From contig NBAY01000023.1 of assembly GCA_002794775.1 (NCBI GenBank), forward strand, positions 186,001-250,000: a DNA stretch of 64,000 nt. The letters run 5' to 3'. Position 1 is the first letter of the stretch. Each line of letters opens with the position of its first letter. The translations under genes and the position numbers were made by a program. This document shows, piece after piece, positions 44,425-56,816 of the stretch. The notes beneath the pieces were generated by a model. It worked only from the letters and a program-made list of their open reading frames with translations, was not told the origin of the DNA and made no database searches. Source of the stretch: Porodaedalea pini (Eukaryota > Basidiomycota > Agaricomycetes > Hymenochaetales > Hymenochaetaceae).

Positions 44425-46879
44425 TCACTGCGGAATAGAGGGAGCCACACTTTCCCAGAATCTGTAAAGTAATTCGTCGATCAGCTTCAGTCTCACGAAA
44501 GCATGGGCTGCATCAGACAAATGCGTAGCACTTACGCGCATCGTTTGAGTAAGCCTGGTTCGGTCGTGATAGGCCGTACATCCGGCTGGAAATCCTCCGT
44601 CCGATTGAACAGCATCTCCGTGTGCCCTATATCAAATGTTTTCCAGCTCGGTGTGATATCGTCAGCGACAGGGTGTGCGTTCGGGTCTCCAAATTTGACG
44701 AATCCGAGAAACGAGCCCGCGAAGGAGGCGGAGAATTGGACGTTCATAAAGGGAGGACCACTGTAACTGACAGGCTCGACAGGTGGCCTAACTTGAGTTT
44801 GAATGAGTTGTGTACTCACGTCGTTCCTGGGAAATAGTAGACAACATCGTCTCCGTGCTGGCCAGGTGGAACGGCAAAGAGCCCCTATAAGTAAGATTTT
44901 CAGCCAAGCGCAAGCTGGGGCCGCTCAAGTTTAAACTACTTTATGAGAGCGCCCGGGAAACGCAGAAAGAAGCTGATAAGTCGGACAAATGAAGATTGCT
45001 ATCGAAACAAGCTTATTAGCTACCTGTATCACACACCAGTGAACTCACATTCTCCTATAATTCCTATCGCCTGGTCGTTGACAGTTTCCAGACCGATGTC
45101 CGTGTATTGCTGTACCGTTTCCTCGATCTGCGGCCCGCTGAACAGTGGGAAGAGTTGTGTAACGTATTCGGTGATTGTCATCTCAGCAGAAAAGTTCTGG
45201 TTGACAAAGTTCGCGCCCTCGAATGTATTAGTCACGGCAAGGAATGTTTCCTAGCTAGTATCAGTTTCAAACATACTTATATCTCAACTCACGAGCTATA
45301 CGTACCGCATTGAGTTTCCCTCGCGAGATGGTTTGAATAGGCCGCTCAATGATGAAGTCGCCATCGATGACAGCAACAGTTACAAACGTTCCGAAGAAAC
45401 CAGAAATGTTTATTTCCATGTTGGCGTTTTCGAGTGTTTCGGCATCGACATTGACGAGACACTGGAAAGTATCTGTGGCGTTACCACAACTATTGAATAC
45501 GAATCAAAGGGAATATATGAGCGCCGGGATGCTTGAGTATGTTGTAACGCACTTACCCCGTAAGTTGAACCGCCTCAGAGTAAAGTTTCTAAAAAAAAGG
45601 AAAGAAAAAACTTTGCATTTTGCAAAACAAAAATAAAATGTATGACTAAAGGTTTACCTCCGGAATTGGGTCATCGAACTGATACTGAGACGGCAAAAAC
45701 GTGGAGCTTGTGATCGCAGCCTGGAACAAAGGTGGCTGGGTGTTCCCGCCATGGGCAATCATATGTTGCAATACAGATCCAGCACCTTTACATACGTCGT
45801 TCGTCAGCTTGCGGCGTGAACCATAGGATAGTGTTGAATGGAGAGTTACCCGCTGACTGTCCCCAGATCGTGACCCTGCCTGGATCACCGCCGAAAAGGT
45901 GAATCTGAGAAGGCCAGTCCAGTTAAGTACGATCTTTTAGAGTGAGACAAATATGCGAACGTTCTTCTGCACCCACTGGAGAGCAAATTGTTGATCGACT
46001 ATAGATCATTCAGTACTTCCTGACATCTCAGGCAAGTTGCGACACTTACGTAGACCAGCATTTAGAGCGCCATTTTTCTTCATCTCAGCACCGGGAAGGA
46101 AGCCTAGATGACTTCTATCAGAGAATCAAATGTTGTAGAGCAAATCCAGCCTTACCGAAAACTCCTAAGCGATACTCTAGCTCGACGGCGACGATCCCTC
46201 CACCAGCATCGTTAATAAGGTCGCTTCCGCTGTTCCCAAGAGTGCTACCACTAACATAGCTGAAAAAAGCTCAATCTGGTTGAAATGACTAGAATAACGC
46301 AGCCCGGCAAGCCCACTTACCCACCGCCGTGTATCCAAAACACAACAGGCATCCTTGCTTCTGAAGTCACTTCTCCAGAGACATGCACGCTGTTTAAGTC
46401 AGGTGAAGTAAGTATAGCAAAGAAATCGAAAGTCGCATGAAGATTACTTTAAAAACAGACAATCCTCGATCTCGGTATTTTGTCTGCGCATTTGGCTTGA
46501 TAGACCTCGGAAGGGCGTTGTCATTTGGTTACCTTGACTTGCCTGAGGACATTCTGGAGGCTGCGTATCGGCCAGCTGCACGCCTTCCGCTCGCATATTG
46601 AGCGGTGGTGCTGGAGCTTGAAAGCGGAGTTTTCCTGCAGTGAAACAATGTCAGTTTTACTCTAGCAGGATACTGTGATAATCGGTGGTAGGTCTGACCG
46701 ACTGGAGGCGCGGCATAGCGGATGCTAAGGAAATTCGTTATATTGGTGGTGGAGTTGAACGTTCCTTGGTAAATCGCATATCCGAGATCGACTACTCGAG
46801 GAGAATCACCTCGTACCGCCAATACCAGACCAAGAACAGTGAGAACCGTAGACAGTACTCGAGAGCAGCGCATTTTCAT
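44425..46879 (-). CDS. Secreted type-B carboxylesterase/lipase (about ten exons)
   Basis: Starts at 46879 with a signal peptide (MKMRCSRVLSTVLTVLGLVL), then GYAIYQGTFNSTTNITNFLS and IRYAAPPVG, the usual N terminus of carboxylesterase family B. First intron 46635-46698. Later: AGGGIVAVELEYRLGVFGFL, LLDQQFALQWVQKNIHLFGG and the nucleophile elbow GQSAG (Ser), interrupted by an intron near 45850. Then TLFPLF-type lid sequences, the SGPPFMNVQFSASFAGSFLG segment, and FGDPNAHPVADD. It ends RFWESVAPSIPQ at 44425. Gln replaces the Glu of the common GESAG, as in some fungal members. Predicted to hydrolyse carboxylic esters outside the cell. Middle exons are only approximate. Confidence 0.82.
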
Positions 46880-48074
46880 GGACGTCCTGTATGTGCCAGG
46901 TCTACAGGGAACAGTGTGTCATGATCTTGGTTCCATACTTTATACCGCAAATGAAAGGTACAGATGGGTTGCGCCGGCGCGCCGCGAGGTCACGCGCAAG
47001 CGACGTCCGCTAGCAAAAAAAAGAGGCGCCATGATGATGATTTACTGATCCGTGTGCGTTCTTCACACGCAATGGGAGCAGAAGTCAGAAGTGAAGCAAG
47101 CCCAGCTCCCAAGACTGTGCCCCAGCATGGAATATCGACCGAAATTCGATGATGAGCGTTGGGGTTTGGACAGCAACCAATGGGAATTTTGCTATGAAAC
47201 AAGAATGGATCCTTCGATGCGTTGACATTGATCACGGGGATAGTTCTACAGACTCCGGGCGGGCCAGCGGGACAGCGATCCAGCTCGAGCAAAATATAGC
47301 GCAAAGATGAGCTGAGATGCGACGCGACATGTGGCACATGTGCGCCAGCTATAAATACTATGGAAGATGAACACTTCAATGCGAATAGATTGCAGCGTAT
47401 TCTACCGAGTTAACTCCTCTTCATTCGCTGGCTTGCATTAGCACGCTTATACCCCTGGTCCCAGGAAGCCACTGGTTTGCATCTTGAGTCCTCGAAGAAC
47501 AGTAACAGATTAGAAGGGTAAATAGGGTCGATACTTGAGTCCAACAGCTCAGCTCAGGCGAAGGTCGGCCTGCCACGAGAGCGAGACATAGTTCGACTAA
47601 ATGTTTTGAGTCAAATTAGGAGCGAGATTGTCATAGATATATTGAGGTGTCATTTTCCTATTGATGTCCAGGGTATAGTTGGGAAGTGAAGCTAGTGAAA
47701 CCTGAGGTCTGAAGCTCGTAAAAGCTTATGTAACAATTTCCCACGGTCACAACAAAATTTGAAATTTATTTACCGATGAAACAAATCCGCGAGGCTGGGC
47801 AATGGTTAGTCACATACAAAGAATTCCCATTCGTTCATTTCAGATAGGTTTATTAGCTACATGGATGATTCTCGAAAGCGATGCCAGTGTGTCTTCTGCA
47901 CCCGTGCATCCGTTCCGATGCGGGTAGTTATGTATAAGAAAGAAAGTCGTCAGAGAAAACAAATTAGCCCCCCCCCTGAACCTTCGCAGGACTTGATCGA
48001 ATATACTTCCTAAACGTAGGCAAAGGCACCGAATATCCGAACAGCAGATCAGGCGGGTGAGACCTGCGCGAAGT
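46880..48074. other. Intergenic region between esterase and profilin
   Basis: About 1.2 kb with only short unsupported ORFs. It holds the promoter of the esterase at its left side and the profilin 3' flank at its right. Confidence 0.55.
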
Positions 48075-48825
48075 CTAGTAATTGACTGATTTGAGGTAGT
48101 CAGCGAGCTTCTCGACGACGGTGGTTGCCTCGCCGGCCTGGACCGGCGCGGCGTACTCCGTGACGAGCACCGCCTGCGTTGTCTTCACTAGCACGCAGCC
48201 ATCCGGCTGTGCGTGGTTCCAGACATGTTGTGTATACGATATGCAAGCGGCGGGAAAGAGAGACAAGGAACAACGTAATGGGAGTGAGACAGGATAGTCA
48301 GTGCATGTCGGATGTATGCGAACGGCGCGACGCAAAAGGGGATAGAAGAACTTACACCTTTCTTTCCGTACACGTGCTGTTCGCTTGCCTGCAGCGTGAA
48401 GAACTTCTGGCCAGCGAGCTTGACGCCATGCGCTTGCGTCTCCGCCGGGTTTGCGAATGCGTTGATTGCGGCCTTCTGCTCCTCCGGCGTCAGCTGTTCC
48501 GATCCGAGTTCACCAGTGGAGTTTGTCGAGCATTATAATCCAGACAGCAATCATTAAGGAGGGGACCAGTGGAATTAGCAAGGAATGCGAAATGTAGAGA
48601 GGAACGAGAACGCACATTATACCCTGCTGACGACGCCCATACACCGCCTTGCAGTCCAATGATCGCAGCGCGCACAATCTTTCCCGTGCCGACGAGGTTG
48701 TCATCAACGTACGCTGAATCCGCATCGCATCGGTATCGAAATCAAAGCAGAATCGCATAGGTAAGTATTTGCGCATCCTATCCGTTGAATCGTTCAAGAG
48801 CGTGTTGCTGACCTTGCCAGGACAT
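48075..48825 (-). CDS. PFY1: Profilin
   Basis: Exons complement(48813-48825, 48616-48713, 48493-48615 side excluded; exon 3 is 48356-48493, exon 4 is 48075-48206) give 126 residues, the normal profilin length. It begins MSWQAYVDDNLVGTGKIVRA, continues IIGLQGGVWASSAGYN, LTPEEQKAAINAF, GVKLAGQKFFTLQ, VYGKKGPDGCVLVKTTQAVL and ends KLADYLKSVNY. Profilin binds actin monomers, poly-proline and phosphoinositides, and promotes filament growth with formins. Exon 1 is only 13 nt. The LINE inserted about 175 bp upstream of the start codon, so the promoter may have been altered. Confidence 0.95.
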
Positions 48826-49069
48826 GCTGATGCTAGATGTTCAACGCAGAATTTAGATGAGAGTGGAGGCTAAAGAGAGGGAGATGGGCGTCCGAGAGAG
48901 CGGGCTCGTGAAAGTTTCAAAGAGAAAGGGCTGCTCGATGACCGATCTGATAGTCATCGTTTAGCTACTGCGCGAGACATAAGAGGTAATACAAGCACTT
49001 CCTTTCCTACCATCATCATCACCGTGGGAAAATCGTTCAGCTATCGCATTTCTGTATCGCCCCTCCGCT

Positions 49070-51294
49070 ATGGACAACAGAATGTTGGCCAAAGCAAAAG
49101 CTTCTCTGCATAAGACAAAGTCTACCCGTTCCCTTGTTAATCCCAAGGACTCCACCAAGTGTGAGGAGTGTAAACAGGATCTCCCCTTTCACAGTCGCCA
49201 ATGTGTTAGTGGGACCGCCAAGTTATGTGTCGTCTGTGGTCGCGACAAGACCTACAACCACAACGACGCCGTATGTGTTCAAGTACACGCGAATCGTGCC
49301 AATTGGTCATCCGATGTCGAGGCGGACGAACATGCCGCCAAACTTCGTAAACAAGGGGATCTTCCCCCTACACCCGATATCGAGTCGCAAAACACACTCA
49401 AATGATCGAATTCTGAGGAGGAACATAGGTCAATCCCGCCCCCCGCCCGTGTCGATAATGATGCTATGGACGATGATCTGTACATCCCGGACGAGTACCC
49501 CAGTCAGGCCCCCAGGTCGACAACGACATGGATGATATCGAGGAACAGGAGGACCCGGCTATCGCCGAAAGGGTCAATCGTTCCTTTGCCGATCTTACTA
49601 AGGAAACCATCAATATGATCAACACGCTCATCACTCAACCAACGTGGACATCTGATAGCCCCTGGCATGACGATCCTGTTCATGCTGGGTCTATCCTTGC
49701 CAACATCGGTTCCAATCTGGTATCTTGGATCAATAAGTCCAATGCTTTGGACGACGAAACCACTCTCTGGAACTTGGCCAATGAGAGTCTGGAAGCTTTT
49801 CACTCTACTTATCACATTCACTCACCGTCCTTTAAACATGTTTTTGAGAATATTTATGTTAACAGTTAGACCATCCGTGATCAAGAAATTACTGACACCA
49901 TGCACGCCATGTCCAGGTCTATCCAACACTTATTGGCAGTCGTATCCTCTATTTCAGAAAAAACTAACACTATTGAAAAACAGCTTTCCGATGCTCCAGT
50001 TTCCACAGTTCGGCCTTCAGTCTCTGCTAACACTAACTCTAACAAACATGTTAAGATTCTACCTGACCTGATTGGTGCTCGTTTCGTTCATGATCCCAGG
50101 TTTCCACCCCCAGCTCCTATTGCCAAACAATGCGTCCAGACCCCGAAAAATGGACAAACAGAATATGCTGCTGCTATTGCCAAAACTCGTGTACCGGGTT
50201 CTGGTTATCGCATGACTTCGGAGGGCATCATCATTGCACCTGATGGTTATGCCCATTCAGCACACAACACGCCTCATGGATCACAAACTAAAATCTACCA
50301 CCCCCCCGTTGAGGCCGTCGGAACGGACCAGGATGGCTTCACCACTGTCACCTACACCAAAGTTGCGCAGAAGAAACCAAAGGCTATGCCCACCAAAGTC
50401 GTCCGCATTACTGAACAGAACCCTAACAGGGAAGTTTCCACTGTTCCAATTAACCGGTCTAACGGATCGGTGAATACTTGTGTCTGCAATGTTCGACGTA
50501 TCTTCTTTTCTCTTCTGGATGACCTCGCTGTCCGCCCTTCTACCCTTTCCATTAAAAACGTGGTTTGCACGGGCCTTAAGGGCAATCCGCTCTTTAAACA
50601 CCTTGTTGTCTTGAACGTGGAATACACGTCAACCTTCTCGTCGCCTTTACTAACATCCGCTCCAATTTTGATGCACAGCACAGCACACTCGTTACCCAGT
50701 TCAATTGGATTATCAACATTAGCGGCGCTAAGGCATTTACGCCATCTCCGCAATTCAAAATGGTCATCCCAGGAGTCCCAGTGTTCGACAAAGACACCAA
50801 ACTCATTTATTCAGAGAAGGACCTCATGGAGGAAATTTCCGCGCTCCCACAGTTTGAAGGACATGAATTTATGTTCCCTCCCCGTTTCATGTCATCTATT
50901 GAGCGCCTTAACCAATGCAACTATTGCAACATATCTGTTGTCCTCAAAGACGACGCCCGCCTCTGCTTCGATCATTTCTTCCTTCACAATAATCACTCTG
51001 TCCCTATGTTTGGGGTCATCCGCCACCTCGAAGAAATGAAGGCTCGCCCAACTATCAACCAATGCGACAACTGCCACCGCTTGGGTCACCCTGCTTCGAA
51101 ATGTCGCTCAGTAGCTCGCTGCGTGATATGCTCCGAACCCCATAGAACTGCCGTACATGTCGCTAAATGTGCTCCATGTACCGCATCCAACAACCTTCAA
51201 TGTGAACATTTTGCCCTCTGCATTAATTGCCAGGGCAACCACAGCGCCAGGTCTATGGAGTGTCCAGCTCGCCGCAATTATTGTTCCCCTTACT
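49070..51294 (+). pseudogene. LINE ORF1 (Gag-like, three zinc knuckles)
   Basis: Begins MDNRMLAKAKASLHKTKSTR with a Cys-rich part (CEECKQDLPFHSRQC, CVVCGRD). After a TGA at 49403 and a shift near 49505 it resumes MDDIEEQEDPAIAERVNRSF, then a coiled-coil (LLAVVSSISEKTNTIEKQL). A further frame change near 50500-50760 leads to CDNCHRLGHPASKC, CVICSEPHRTAVHVAKC and CINCQGNHSARSMEC, three CCHC-type knuckles, ending at a TAG at 51292. The protein would bind the LINE RNA. Confidence 0.82.
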
Positions 51295-51302
51295 AGACGA
51301 TT

Positions 51303-54300
51303 ATGACTGATACCATTTCTGTCTTTTCCCTTAACCTTCATAATTCAGAACCCACCTTCGACTATCTTTTACGTGCCTTTTCTTCCACACACTCCTCTCC
51401 TGACATTATTTGCTTTCAAGAAATTCCAACAATTTCATCAATTGTTCCATCCAAAACTTCTTCTTCTGGTTCACGAGTCTTTCAGATTCGTAATGCCGCT
51501 CCTTATACTGCCTTCTGCTCTTCTTCTCCCTCTAAACCATGATGCTGTACACTTGTGCATCCTCACATCATTCATTGTGTTTCTTTATACAACCCCGACT
51601 CCCTGTCCCCAAACATCACCGTGATCTCTATTGCTCAGGGAGACCTAACCCCTCTGCTTCTTTGGAACATTTACAATTCGCCTAGTCTTCACAAGTTCAA
51701 AAACCCTCTTCCTTCGCTTCACCTTCCCTCCAACATTTTTTTAGGGGATTTTAACTGACACGCAGATCTTTGGTCTTTCCCTGCACAATCCGCCAACTTT
51801 CCGAAGTCGGCATCACTCGTTGACTGGATCAATGAAAACAGCTTATTTGTTTGTAACCCTCCTAATCAACACACCTACTTCAATTGCTCTAATCATTCCA
51901 AATCTATTATCGACCTCGTCATTGCTTCAGATGATTTCGCCCCCCTTCTTTTAGATCATATTTCTATTTCAGACCCATCCTTAGACATTTCGTCTGATCA
52001 CCTTCCCATTTGTTTCTTGTTTAACATTGACACGCTTGCACCCCTTCCACAATCTCCCCTTTGCTCAATTCGTTCCCGTGATTTACCCACTTTCGTAGCG
52101 GAGTTCTGTGATTCTAAACTATTTTCCTTCTCATTAGAAGGGATTCAATCCTCCCAGGTGCTGGACAACCTCCTTTTTTCCTTTCAATCTTCCTTTTCCA
52201 ATTTTGCCCTTATTTTCCTTTGCAAACAGAAACCCTGCTCGTACTTCGGCCCCAATGCCTGGTGGTCCAAAGCTTGTTTGAAGCTTTATCGTGCACATTG
52301 TCGCAATCCTCATCCCGACTCTCGAAAACTCCTCGACACTGAAATTGCACGAGCCAAAAATGCTTTTTTTGGTGCCTGTCTACAGCAATCAGACATGCAC
52401 ATGGCTTGGCGTAATCAGTTTTTAGGTACCACACACCGCCGCGCCCCTATCGGCGTGCTGCGCATGTCCAATGGGTCATTTACACTCACCGAAAATGATA
52501 AAGCGTCTCTCTTTTGTGAGACGTTCTTTCCCCCACTAACATCTACGCCAGAGGTCATTCCCCTCCCCGACCTCTGCAACTATTGTCCCATTGAAATGAG
52601 CAACATTCACGATGCACTCCAAGGCATCGATTGCGAAACGAGTCCTGGTAATAACCATATCTCGTACCAACACCTCAAGCTTCTTATCGAACATCGCAGA
52701 CAGTTTTTTGTGGATCTCTTTTCCTTTTGTCTTCAGACCGGCCACTTTCCTTTACCCTTCAAGACTTCGCTGGTCACTTTCATTCCAAAACCCAAACGTT
52801 CTGACTTTTCAGTCCCAAGAGCATATCACCCTATTACCTTAGTCGACACCCTTGGCAAACTTTTCGAACGAGTTCTTTTTAATATTCTGCAACCTTTTTT
52901 TGAAACCAACCACCTTCTCCCTGACGCTCAACATGGGTGTCGGAAACATTGTTCTTCTCTTACAGCCTGTTACGAGTTGCTTTCTACCATCTCATCCCAA
53001 CCTTTTGCATATAGCGGTGGTGACTGACATACATCCGTCATTCACTGACACCACTACTTCATCACTTCTATCCTTACTGTTGACATTCAAAGTTTTTTTG
53101 ACAATATTTCTCATAACCGTCTTCTTACCAAACTCACTCATTCCAACCTTCACCCTAACATTATACACGTTCTTTCGACCGGGTTAAAAGATCGTCCTAT
53201 TTCTTTTCATTTTAATAATTTCTTTTCTTCCCCTTTTATCAAACCCAACCGTGGAGTCCCCCAAGGATCACCGCTATCCCCCCTCATTTCAATTTTTGCT
53301 GCAGCCGAAGCTATTATGGCATATAACACCAGATTCGGTCCACACCGTCCTTTACTTCCTTACATGGATGACCACCTTCTTTATTCTCAATCACTCAGCA
53401 TTTTGACCAATCTAGTCTGCCTTCGCAATCAATTTCACTTTCTTTCTCTTCAGTTTCAAGCTCTTGGCTTATCCATTGATCCGGACGCCATCGAACTTCT
53501 TCATATCGTCCTGTATCACCCAATTGCTGACATTATTATCCGACCGCTCTTAACAGATTCATCCACCTCTCCCAATGTGTCTTTGTCTTTATCCAACAAC
53601 CGCGTTATTCGTCCTTCACGACACCTTACTTGGTTAGGCGTCATCTTTTCTTATGACCTTTCGCCCAAACTCCATTTCGAATCCCGGGCAAATAAAGTGC
53701 TCTCTACCCTTCACCAATGCCAGTTTCTTTTTAACTGTTCCAATGGCACATCCTTTCAATACGCCCGTCTTTTATACTTTGGTTTAATTCGTTCTGTCGC
53801 CATTTACGGCACCATCCTTTTTCCCGATTCACCATTCATTTCTTCCATACTTCAGAAAACCCAAAATTGCTTTCTTCATTCTGTTTTACATGGCAACATT
53901 CAGCCAGCCATGGCGGAATCCTTTCTATCATGCCCACCTCTTAATCTGTTTATACGTTCTCTTTCCCAACGATTTCTACTTTCATATTTCGCTCACTCTA
54001 AACACAACCCCATTCCAAATCAATATTTAACATTGTCGCTCCTTCCCGACATCTCGATTTCTAAATCTATTTCCTATCCTTCATTCACCCCAATTCACTC
54101 TCGTCTTATCATGACTCCCATTCCCTCATTATCGCAATGTCACCACACTATTCGTGATTTCAACTTGTTCTTTCTACACCCCCCTCCTTACCAATATTTC
54201 ATCTTCACAGATGGCTCCATCATTCCTGATGCCAATGACTCCTACAATGGGGGCCATGGATTCATCATTATGCACGATCATCAAGAACTAGCTGTCTTTT

Positions 54301-54619
54301 CTTCAGCAGCGCACTCTCGTTCAAACATTCTGTTTGAAGAGCAGGAAGCGCTCATTGCAGCCATGCGTCGTATATCCTCTCTCCTTGCCAAATGCTTCAC
54401 ACCCATTCACATTCACATTGTTATGGATTCGCTTAACAGCGCCGAGCTTATCTTTTTGAACGACACCCAACACGCGGAGTTTATCATAACTTTTTGTCGC
54501 CTATGCGGAATATTTCTCACCCTCCACCATGAGGCCTCGCATATTACTATCCAGTGGCTCCCTTCCCACTGGAGAGTGCTGGGCAACTCCAAAGCTGATA
54601 AGCTTGCGAAAGACGCCAC
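51303..54619 (+). pseudogene. LINE ORF2: endonuclease, reverse transcriptase, RNase H
   Basis: Endonuclease: VFSLNLHNSEPTFDYLL, DIICFQEIP, LGDFN-stop-HADLW, SIIDLVIASDDF and SSDHLPICF. RT: SPGNNHISYQHLKLL, FIPKPKRSDFSVPRAYHPIT, GVPQGSPLSPL and the catalytic YMDD (about 53355). RNase H: FIFTDGSII, HIVMDSLNSAELIF and WLPSHWRVLGNSKADKLAKD. In-frame TGA at about 51540, 51756 and 53025, plus shifts between 53025 and 53316. The frame is cut at 54619 by chromovirus A2 and resumes at 62015. Confidence 0.87.
54615..54619. repeat. Target duplication GCCAC of chromovirus A2 (left copy)
   Basis: GCCAC precedes the 5' LTR and recurs at 62010-62014 after the 3' LTR. Confidence 0.93.
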
Positions 54620-55106
54620 TGTTAGGACTCGAACTTTTACCTTTTTCTTTTATTTCCCCTTTTACCATTTCCTTTCTTTTGACCGCTCCTTTCCATTATA
54701 TTTAACCTTCTTTCATAATCATTTCCCACTCTTATGTCATACACAATCATTCCCACACCCACTTAGTACAACCCAACCTTCATTCGTTCCATTCCTAGTT
54801 ACATAAACTATACAGTACTTAGATAATACAGTCCCACGGACGATGCTATATAGAGGAAGGTGGAATCGCAGAAGCCCCCTGTTCTGCTTTTCCTCTTACC
54901 TCCACATCGTCCAGGTGAGAACAGCCCCCCTTGTATTAGTTAGACTTGTATTAATCCTCTTACCTCCATGTCGTCTAGTCTGAGTAAACCGGTTGCCCGA
55001 ACTTCGCGTTCGAGATACAGCCCCTCCCAGACAACATCTGCATCACTGTCAGGTGCCGCACATTGAGGTTGCCTAGTCTGAGTTCCACCCAGACTTCTGC
55101 CTAATA
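54620..55106 (+). repeat. 5' LTR of chromovirus A2
   Basis: TGTTAGGACTC...CTAATA, a TATATAG box at 54847-54853 and the self-primer GTTCTGCTTTT at 54881-54891, about 30 bp downstream. The terminal CA has become TA. About nine differences to the 3' LTR, mostly transitions at CpG. Confidence 0.94.
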
Positions 55107-55118
55107 TAAAAGCAGAAC
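55107..55118 (+). promoter_or_regulatory. Self-primer binding site of chromovirus A2
   Basis: T then AAAAGCAGAAC (55108-55118), exact complement of the LTR segment 54881-54891, same spacing as in A1. Confidence 0.82.
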
Positions 55119-55599
55119 CCCACCCAGGCTCATCCCCAGCATACGTCGTCGCTGTCGACTCGCCTTCACTCAGTCTAGAGGAGCGCTCCCCTCGATGGAC
55201 TTGATGTGTAAACCCCCTAAACGACAACCCTCAACCCTGCCCAGACATTTTCGGACGTTTGTGTATTACATAAACTTCGCAACCGACCTCTCCCAACCCT
55301 GGCTCTCCGCATCTCCCTTTGGTGGAGGAGCCACTTAACCTGGACGTGGGTGACGTTACGTGTACAGTCATCGACGTCATTGTTGATTGTTATCACTGTC
55401 ACGTCCTTCTGTCTCATCATCAACTTCGCCGATGAACCCGTTCAATGTTGGCGTAACCCTGGATCGAACACACAACCGATCCCTGTCCCTCCCCCGTCGT
55501 CAAGATAGATCTCACCGATGAACAGCGACGGGCCCTCCCTGCATCAGCCATTGGATCCAGACCGACCAAGTTACATTGCGACCAACAATAGCGGTGTGG

Positions 55600-56603
55600 A
55601 GATCCCGATGCCGCTGGCCTCAGAATCGGCTCTATTAGGTTCGACTCGACTCAGGACAGTCTTACAAGTATCCCCAACGCATTTCAGGACAGTTTCAGTG
55701 TTTGGCAGTATTAACTCGACACATACAGCTTGGTTCTGTACCGGTGAGCCACCGAAGTCCGTTTTGGGTCACATCTGGTATTGTTCCGAGCCTCCCAAAG
55801 CTTAATTACTCATGTTCTTGAGTTACGGCTCCGAGTTCCGGCTATTTGGTGTTGTTTGGCTAGAGCCTCCGGTCTGTCTTTGTGTCCTTTGTATGCCGCT
55901 CAGAGGCTCAACCCTCTGTTGGTTATTTAAACACTCATGTAAATGTCTCAAAAATACAAGTTTAGTTCCCCTGAGTCAGTCCCAGTCTTTAGTTCTCGTC
56001 TCCGTCGCCGTTCAGTGTCATTCCGTCCGTTCCGTCTGTTCCGTCTCGAGTCCCGTTTTCGGCCAAATCTTGCTTTCGCTATATCGCCCTCAGTTCTTAT
56101 CCGTTTCCCGAGCTCTCTTCAGATTCTTAATCTCGTCGATAATCGCTTTCGAACACTGTCTTTTCTTGCACGATTCCGAGCCCGCGTCATAGAGCTACGA
56201 AAATAGCTTTTGGTTCCGGGAGTTCCGTGCGTTCCGCCAGCCGCAACCAGTGCAACTGCTATATCTCCGTCAATTCTGCATCGCGTCTCGAGGTCTTTTC
56301 AGATTCAGAATCGTCTCGACGAATAGTATCGATTCCTGTCTTCACTGGCGAGTTTCCGAGCCCGGGTTGTCAAGATCGTAGTTGCTCTTTGTTCTCCGAC
56401 CGCATTTAGGCACGTTTTGCCAGTCGTCCTTTGTACTCGCGTCCTCAAGTCAACACCTAGCCCCGAGTATTCTATTACACTTCCCCACACTTCCTGACAC
56501 TATCCCCTCCATCAGACACATTAGAGTGAACCCCCAGTGGCCGAACTCAACCAGGTCCGAGTCTGCCTGTAGACCCGTACAGTCACCTTTCAGCGGCATT
56601 ACA
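55600..56603. mobile_element. About 1-kb unidentified insertion in the A2 leader
   Basis: The A1 leader reads ...AACAGCGGCGTCACTCACGAC without a break. In A2 the matching halves are separated by about 1 kb, with AGCGGTGT on the left (ends near 55599) and AGCGGCAT on the right (56596-56603), both derivable from AGCGGCGT. The insert holds a TATTTAAA-like box near 55924 and an imperfect internal duplication (segments around 56100-56185 and 56285-56380). No TIR, ORF or known domain seen. Confidence 0.55.
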
Positions 56604-56816
56604 CATGACATCTGGTGGAGTGAGATCCGGCGTAGCTGGTATTTGACGAACGAAGAAGGAAGGAGAGCTAGGTGGCCCCCAGCCATCCTGTCATCACCCA
56701 CACCGTCAACATCCACCGTCACCTTACCACCGACTCCAGGACCCTACCGCGAGACTCGTAGAGATCTATCACCGCCAACCCCTCCTGAACCATCGACGCC
56801 CACACCCGAAACTGCA

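Noticed and set aside
51540..53030. TGA read as Trp in the LINE
   Set aside because: TGG is used for Trp in the same ORF, other frame damage is present, and the TGA codons fit CGA or TGG decay. No need for recoding.
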